NCBI GenBank assembly: GCA_959020415.1
Contig: CAUERX010000001.1
Coordinates: 1-64,000, forward strand
DNA: 64,000 nt
Origin: an uncultured bacterium
Lineage (GTDB): Bacteria; Bacillota_I; Bacilli_A; RF39; UBA660
Direction: 5' to 3'
Each line of letters begins with the position of its first letter. Positions within the stretch are counted from its first letter, which is position 1. The notes under the pieces are model-generated. The model worked only from the letters and a program-made list of their open reading frames with translations, ran no database searches and was not told where the DNA came from. The translations under genes were made by a program, and so were the position numbers. Positions 59,865-64,000 of the stretch are shown here, piece by piece.

Positions 59865-60482
59865 TTATTCGTTATCTTTTTTATTTAATTCTAAATTAGA
59901 ATATGTTATATAGGTTGGTTTTGATTTATTATCGTGTAAGGTGCTTCTTTCTATTAACGTATCGAATTTAGGATATTTACTTTTGTCGAATTTTTCTAAA
60001 TTAGGTTTCATTAAACGAGATACTTCTTTTAATTGTTCTAGTATTTCTTCCATTGTAATTTGATTATTATAAAATTCGGGGTGTTCTATTCTATCAATTA
60101 AATCAACATATATATTTTTGCATTCTAAAGCATTCCTTCTTCTTTTATCAATATCATCTAAAACATCAGAATAAAACTTTTGATAACTTTCTATTGCCTT
60201 GCGATAATCTTCGGTAGATCGTTTTTCCTCCCTGTTTCTTCCCCAGTTTATATCTATATCACTATAACCAGCTAATTCCATAAGTTTTACTAAACTTAAG
60301 TCTAATACTTCGGCTATTCCTTTTAAATATAAAACATTTGGTTTTTGCCTTTTACCAGCTTCAATTCTTGATACTTCAGCGCTATCCATATTTGCAAGTT
60401 TAGCTAATTGTCTTTGTGATATACCTTTACTCTCACGAGCTGTTGAAATTAATTGACCTAATTCAGTTTGATTTTTAGCCAT
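59865..60482 (-). CDS. XRE-family regulator with C-terminal helical domain
   Basis: 205 aa from the ATG at 60482 (GAGGTG upstream); longer open frame upstream covers the promoter. N-terminal HTH 'LGQLISTARESKGISQRQLAKLANMDSAEVSRIEAGKRQKP', a linker 'YLKGIAEVLDLSLVKLMELAGYSDIDI', and a 100-aa helical C-terminal domain. Probably the element's master repressor (phage cI/ImmR-like). It diverges from the HTH protein at 60638, with TGATGTAA operators between. Confidence 0.75.
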   Translation of the reverse strand: MAKNQTELGQLISTARESKGISQRQLAKLANMDSAEVSRIEAGKRQKPNVLYLKGIAEVLDLSLVKLMELAGYSDIDINWGRNREEKRSTEDYRKAIESYQKFYSDVLDDIDKRRRNALECKNIYVDLIDRIEHPEFYNNQITMEEILEQLKEVSRLMKPNLEKFDKSKYPKFDTLIERSTLHDNKSKPTYITYSNLELNKKDNE

Positions 60483-60527
60483 AATAAACACCTCTTTTTC
60501 ACTTGCTGTTGATAGTTTATCACAAAA

Positions 60528-60617
60528 TGATGTAAAAATCAATATTTTTTTCAAAAAAGTGTTGACAATTACATCAATAGAGTATATACTATTTTGCAAA
60601 TGATGTAATTTACATCA
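60528..60617. promoter_or_regulatory. divergent promoter-operator region (TGATGTAA sites)
   Basis: Plus-strand promoter TTGACA (60562-60567), 17-nt spacer, TATACT (60585-60590). Operators: TGATGTAA at 60528-60535, TTACATCA at 60569-60576 (inside the spacer), and the perfect palindrome TGATGTAA-T-TTACATCA at 60601-60617. The XRE protein at 59865 is the obvious binder; binding would block both the xis-int direction and its own gene. Confidence 0.65.
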
Positions 60618-60637
60618 CTAGAAAGGAGGGAAAAATA

Positions 60638-60898
60638 CTGAATAAAGTACAACACTTGATACCTGACAAAGTCTGGAAAGACAAAAGGGTAAAGTCAGAA
60701 GGTAAACTGATATATAGTTATCTATATACCAAGTCCAATGGTAGATTACTCACAAACTTAAATGTCGGGGAGTTACAACAAGTAGTTCAAATAAGTAATC
60801 AAGGGCTTAAAAGAAATCTTGAAAAACTGGAACAAACCAAATATCTATTCTACAAAGAATATGATACAGGGATGTATACCATACATTTACTAAAATAG
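60638..60898 (+). CDS. small winged-helix-like protein, possible CTG start
   Basis: 86 aa if started at CTG 60638, which stands 7 nt after a near-perfect AAAGGAGGG (60622-60630). The first ATG-like alternative is TTG 60656, 25 nt away, giving 80 aa; no ATG or GTG fits. The protein has a winged-helix look ('IPDKVWKDKRVKSEGKLIYSYLYTK', 'LNVGELQQVVQISNQGLKRNLEKLEQTKYLF'). First gene of the operon controlled by the XRE operators. Confidence 0.5.
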   Translation: MNKVQHLIPDKVWKDKRVKSEGKLIYSYLYTKSNGRLLTNLNVGELQQVVQISNQGLKRNLEKLEQTKYLFYKEYDTGMYTIHLLK

Positions 60899-60992
60899 TT
60901 AAAACATTTAGTAATATTAGGTACAGTAAGATGAAAGGCTTATGTTAGTACCTTTTCTATAAAACATATAGAATAAAATTTCTAAAACATCA

Positions 60993-61015
60993 AAGGGAAT
61001 AACAATTATTCCCTT
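60993..61015. repeat. perfect 10-bp inverted repeat before the xis-like gene
   Basis: AAGGGAATAA (60993-61002), CAA, TTATTCCCTT (61006-61015). No T run follows. A regulatory or recombination site 80 bp before the xis-like gene. Confidence 0.45.
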
Positions 61016-61097
61016 ATAGGGGTACTCTGCCTTTTTGATAAAGTATACAATTTTGTAATCACTCGTGATAAAATGAATATCGGAAAGGAGGATAGAT

Positions 61098-61388
61098 ATG
61101 TCTTATAGTGAATTGTTTAAAATATTATTAAAACCGTGGGCTAGTGTAAATGAAATAATGAGTATTGCTAACTGTGGCAAAGATAGTGCTACTCAAATAA
61201 GAGATAATATTATAGCTCAAATAAAAAAAGAAAATAAGGAAATTCCTTATAGTAAAAAAATTGTAGTACCAACAGAAAAAGTTATTGAATATCTAAATCT
61301 TGATGTTGATGATATTAAGAATATGGCTTTCAGCGAACAAGAATTTATGAATTGTAGGACAAATGTAAATGCCAGTTTATCAAAATAA
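61098..61388 (+). CDS. excisionase-like small protein (segment 4)
   Basis: 96 aa; AAAGGAGG upstream. Paralogue of 53887-54180: 'SVNEIMSIANCGKDSATQIRDNII' and 'IVVPTEKVIEYLNLDVDDI'. Overlaps the integrase start by 20 nt. Likely helps excision. Confidence 0.6.
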   Translation: MSYSELFKILLKPWASVNEIMSIANCGKDSATQIRDNIIAQIKKENKEIPYSKKIVVPTEKVIEYLNLDVDDIKNMAFSEQEFMNCRTNVNASLSK

Positions 61389-62447
61389 AAAAACAAAACA
61401 ATGGAAGTTTAGAACTTATGCCGAAGATTTTTACGGGCAAAGAAAACAATTTCAAAAAAGTGGTTTTAGGACAAAAAAAGAAGCTATACAAGCTGAAATG
61501 GAGTTTAAAAATAAATATAGTAATGGTTGTGTAATATGACTTTTGGCGAATTATGGGAAATATATGAAAAACATATTGAATTAAAATTGAAATATAACTC
61601 ATATAGAACGATAAAAACTAGAGTTGAAAAACATATATTACCATATTTTAAAGATTATAAACTTGAAATGATTAATGCTGCTATATATACAAGATGGCAA
61701 AAGTTAATGGAAGATAAAGGTTATAGTTATAAGTATAAAAGTTCAATGCACGGTACAATAAGAACTATGTTAAATTATGCTATTAAATTCTATGGTTTGG
61801 AAACAAACATTGCAAGTAAGGTTGGAAACTTTTCTAAAAGAAATGAAATTCCGAAACAACCAGATGTTTGGTCTTATGAAGAATTTAAAAAATTTATTGA
61901 TGTAGTTGATAATGATATGTATAAATTATTCTTTGAAACACTTTATTACACAGGAATAAGAAAAGGCGAATGTTTAGCGCTTACCTGGAATGATTTACAA
62001 GGAAAATATTTATATATTAATAAAACTATGACTAGGCAAAAAATAGATGGTGTAAATCAGGTTAATAGTCCAAAAACAACCACATCACATAGAAAAGTAA
62101 AAATCACAGAAAATTTGTTATTAAAATTAAATGCTTATAAAGAAAGATGTCATAAGTTTGTAGGGTTTGAAAATAGTTGGTACATATTTGGTTGTTTGAA
62201 ACCACTTTCTACGACAACAGTAGCGAGAAAGAAAGATTTATATTGTGAAAAAGCTGGAGTTAAGAAAATAAAAATACACGACTTTAGGCATAGTCATGTA
62301 TCTTTGTTATTATCAAAGAATGTTCCTATAACAGTTATTGCGGACCGATTAGGACATTCCGATAAGGAAATCACCCTTAATACTTATTCACATATGTTAC
62401 CAGGCGACGAAAATAAAGCAGTTGACGCACTGGAAAATTTAGAATAA
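61369..62447 (+). pseudogene. tyrosine integrase split at an ATGA junction
   Basis: The N-terminal arm-binding domain (61369-61539: 'MPVYQNKKTKQWKFRTYAED', 56 aa) ends at TGA 61537-61539. The core-binding and catalytic part runs in the next frame from ATG 61536, overlapping as ATGA: 'TFGELWEIYEKHIELKLKYN', 'TGIRKGECLALTW', 'IKIHDFRHSHVSLLLSKNVP', 'LGHSDKEITLNTYSHMLPGD' with Arg, His-Arg and Tyr all intact. Compared with the segment 3 gene, a single-base shift near 61530 explains the break. ATGA could allow coupled translation of two polypeptides, but a frameshift is the simpler view. Confidence 0.75.
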
Positions 62448-62541
62448 AAAAACCAAGTTCTTAAAAATAAGAATATTTTAAGTATTTAAACTAGTGATTA
62501 TATAATTAAACCCTTGATAAACAAGGGACAATTAACAAATA

Positions 62542-62557
62542 TGGTGGAGAATAAGGG
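62542..62557 (+). repeat. att core, copy E (inside tRNA-Ala)
   Basis: TGGTGGAGAATAAGGG is the reverse of the tRNA's 3' end including CCA: the acceptor 3' strand plus the start of the T arm. All the other copies are identical to it (copy C differs in the last base). Confidence 0.85.
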
Positions 62558-62618
62558 ATTCGAACCCTTGACCCCCTGCGTGCAAAGCAGGTACTCTAGC
62601 CAACTGAGCTAATTCCCC
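62542..62618 (-). tRNA. tRNA-Ala (anticodon TGC), integration target
   Basis: Minus strand. GGGGAAT acceptor pairs with ATTCTCC, giving the G3-U70 pair that marks alanine tRNAs; anticodon stem CCTGC/GCAGG, loop TTTGCAC; CCA encoded at 62544-62542. Its 3' end is the att core repeated five times across 16 kb, and the gene itself remains intact. Confidence 0.95.
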
Positions 62619-62813
62619 AAAAATTGAGACTGCTTATAAATTATAACATGTTATTTAGAAAAAATCAATATATTTGTGAAAAAAAGTTATATTACTATAT
62701 TATACATCATTAAAAAATATATTACTGAATTTGTTATTTTATGGGTTACCATACTTTTGATAAATTGTTCTTCGACATAAATTATATTGTAGATGCAGAT
62801 TAGGAGGAATACA

Positions 62814-63206
62814 GTGACAACAATCCAAGTAATTTTATCAACAGTTGGTGGCTTTTTAGGTCAGTTTTTTGGTGGCTTTGATATGCTGATGATGACACTT
62901 GTATCTTTTGTAATAATGGATTATTTAACAGGTGTAATGCAGGCAATAGTGCATCATAAATTATGCAGTAAGGTTGGCTTTAAGGGAATATTTAAAAAGA
63001 TATTGATTTTTTTTATAGTAGGAATTGCGGTAAGTTTGGATGAGACGTTTGGAACAACTAATTTAAGATATATTGCAATAGTATTTTACATAGTAAATGA
63101 GGGAATTTCAGTAATTGAAAACGCAATAGACTTAGGATTACCAATTCCCGACAAAATAAAAGCTGTTTTGGATAAATTAAATGAAGAAAAGGTGGAAAGT
63201 GGTTAA
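62814..63206 (+). CDS. phage_holin_4_1/toxin-secretion-type holin
   Basis: 130 aa from GTG 62814, AGGAGG (62802-62807) 6 nt upstream; the preceding open frame lacks a site. 'MMTLVSFVIMDYLTGVMQAIVHHKLCSKVGFKGIFKKI' and 'AIVFYIVNEGISVIENAIDLGLPIPDKIK' are the two blocks of Phage_holin_4_1 (TcdE-like), with three or four membrane helices. It is not inside a prophage. It may help export a wall hydrolase or toxin. Confidence 0.85.
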   Translation: MTTIQVILSTVGGFLGQFFGGFDMLMMTLVSFVIMDYLTGVMQAIVHHKLCSKVGFKGIFKKILIFFIVGIAVSLDETFGTTNLRYIAIVFYIVNEGISVIENAIDLGLPIPDKIKAVLDKLNEEKVESG

Positions 63207-63267
63207 CTACTTTTTTTTTAGTATCAATATATATGTACTTTGTGCTATAATTTAAATAGGTGGTTTG

Positions 63268-64000
63268 ATGATTAAGACAAATGATTTGACAAAATACTAT
63301 GATAATATATTAGGTATTAAAAATATTTCATTGGAAATTAAAAAGGGTGAAATTTTTGGCTTACTGGGTCCTAATGGTGCTGGGAAGAGTACATTCATTA
63401 ATTGTGTTATGCAGATGATAAATAGAACTTCAGGATCAATTTTTATAAATGGTAAAGAAATTTTACCACGTGATTGTAAATATAAACTTGAAATTGGGTA
63501 TTTGCCAAGTGAGATTCATTTATATGATGATTTAAAGGTTAAAGATATGATTCAATATTCGGCTGAATTTTACGAAGGAGATTTAACAGAACGAATTAAA
63601 TATTTAGTAGAGAAGTTAAAGGTTCCTGTAGAAAAGAAAATTGAGGATTTATCATATGGTAATTTAAAAAAAGTGGGAATTGTTTTAGCTATGATGCATA
63701 GTCCAGCAGTTTTGATTTTAGATGAGCCAACTAGTGGACTTGATCCATTAGTTACAGAAGATTTTTTTAAATTATTGGAGGAGGAGAGAAAAAAGGGAAC
63801 GACGATATTATTTTCAACTCATATTTTAAGTGAAGTAAAAAAACTTTGTGATCGAATTGGCATTATAAAAAACGGAGAGCTTGTAAAAATTTCAGATGTT
63901 AGTAGTTTGGTTGATGATAGTTTTAATATTGTAACAGTGGTTGGTGCTGAATATAAAAAGATGAGGCTGCCAATTAAGGATATTGTAATTAAGGAAGAAA
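63268..64000 (+). CDS. ABC transporter ATP-binding protein, cut by the window end
   Basis: At least 244 codons from ATG 63268 (AGGTGG upstream, TGC-TATAAT promoter before it), open at the end of the window. Walker A 'GLLGPNGAGKSTFI', Q-loop region 'IGYLPSEIHL', a signature changed to 'LSYGNLKK' from LSGGQ, Walker B 'VLILDEPTSGLDP', H-loop 'FSTHILSEV'. The layout and the C-terminal extension match ABC-2-type exporters (lantibiotic/antibiotic or Na+ type); the permease is presumably beyond the window. Confidence 0.88.
   Translation, partial: MIKTNDLTKYYDNILGIKNISLEIKKGEIFGLLGPNGAGKSTFINCVMQMINRTSGSIFINGKEILPRDCKYKLEIGYLPSEIHLYDDLKVKDMIQYSAEFYEGDLTERIKYLVEKLKVPVEKKIEDLSYGNLKKVGIVLAMMHSPAVLILDEPTSGLDPLVTEDFFKLLEEERKKGTTILFSTHILSEVKKLCDRIGIIKNGELVKISDVSSLVDDSFNIVTVVGAEYKKMRLPIKDIVIKEE

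Larger units (their letters stand above)
55338..62541 (+). mobile_element. tRNA-Ala-targeted segment 4 (mobilisable, MobV relaxase)
   Basis: 7.2 kb between att copies D and E, next to the intact tRNA-Ala. Rep-like gene, MobV relaxase, membrane protein plus AlbA_2 pair, second 118-aa/XRE cassette, divergent XRE regulator and HTH protein with shared operators, xis-like gene and integrase. It is the most complete element of the array and is an IME-type element by gene content. Confidence 0.75.

Overview
The window is AT-rich, low-GC Gram-positive (Bacillota) chromosome. Signs include strong AGGAGG-type ribosome binding sites, many TTGACA / TGn-TATAAT promoters, a complete agr-type quorum-sensing locus, long-form HPF, YugI/CvfD-type S1 protein, and CotY/CotZ-like and YutH-like spore-coat proteins. 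MurE carries the DNPR motif typical of meso-diaminopimelate ligases. The genetic code is standard (several genes end in TGA; Trp is TGG). I would place it among spore-forming or formerly spore-forming Bacilli/Erysipelotrichia-like gut bacteria, but the exact taxon cannot be read from the sequence.

Layout. 1-3.96 kb: a 5'-truncated surface protein, two paralogous secreted glucosaminidase-like proteins with near-identical promoter design and a 39-codon gene between them, and a zinc-ribbon RDD membrane protein. 4.0-4.85 kb: decayed HTH genes. 5-17.3 kb: housekeeping genes (asnB, murE, a UvrD-like helicase, TetR with a YhgE/Pip exporter, a Ca-type P-ATPase). 17.36-22.7 kb: lipoprotein, then an agr locus with agrA, two almost identical agrC copies (1,393-bp direct duplication), and convergent agrB-agrD, agrD being only 41 codons. 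23-26.4 kb: csp, hpf, secA. 26.4-29.57 kb: a small integrative element inserted at the 3' end of secA, duplicating the SEC-C tail; it carries a HEPN-like gene behind a terminator with a possible alternative fold, a frameshifted integrase and a deoxyribosyltransferase-like gene. 29.6-37.5 kb: PH-domain protein, patatin, trpS, PopT-like DUF368, spore-coat genes, NifU-C, S1 protein. 37.5-38.95 kb: two tRNA operons (12 tRNAs). 39-46.6 kb: orphan MvaI/BcnI-type nuclease, exonuclease III, two decayed genes, lemA-htpX, a thioredoxin-like protein, a holin, and a DmpA-C39 fusion peptidase.

46.68-62.62 kb is the main accessory region: a tandem array of four integrated segments, all at the 3' end of one tRNA-Ala(TGC) gene (62542-62618, minus). 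The segments are bounded by five copies of a 15-16 bp att core that is the tRNA 3' end itself. They carry an integrase tail, CFI-box pseudogene, TatD, ASCH, GNAT, two DnaD/RepA-like HTH proteins, a Panacea toxin-antitoxin-like pair, two paralogous divergent 118-aa/XRE cassettes, a MobV relaxase, a membrane protein plus AlbA_2 pair, xis-like genes and integrases. Every integrase gene in the window is disrupted (5' deletion, nonsense, two frameshifts). Segment 3 has an orphan oriT-like site (GC-rich palindrome followed by TATCCTG/T) with no relaxase of its own; segment 4 has a MobV relaxase. After the tRNA the core genome resumes with a second holin and a truncated ABC-transporter ATPase.

The most notable systems are the tRNA-Ala accretion array, the secA-tail insertion, and the agr locus with duplicated receptor kinase and its readable autoinducer precursor. 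All functional calls are from reading the sequence; no database search was run.
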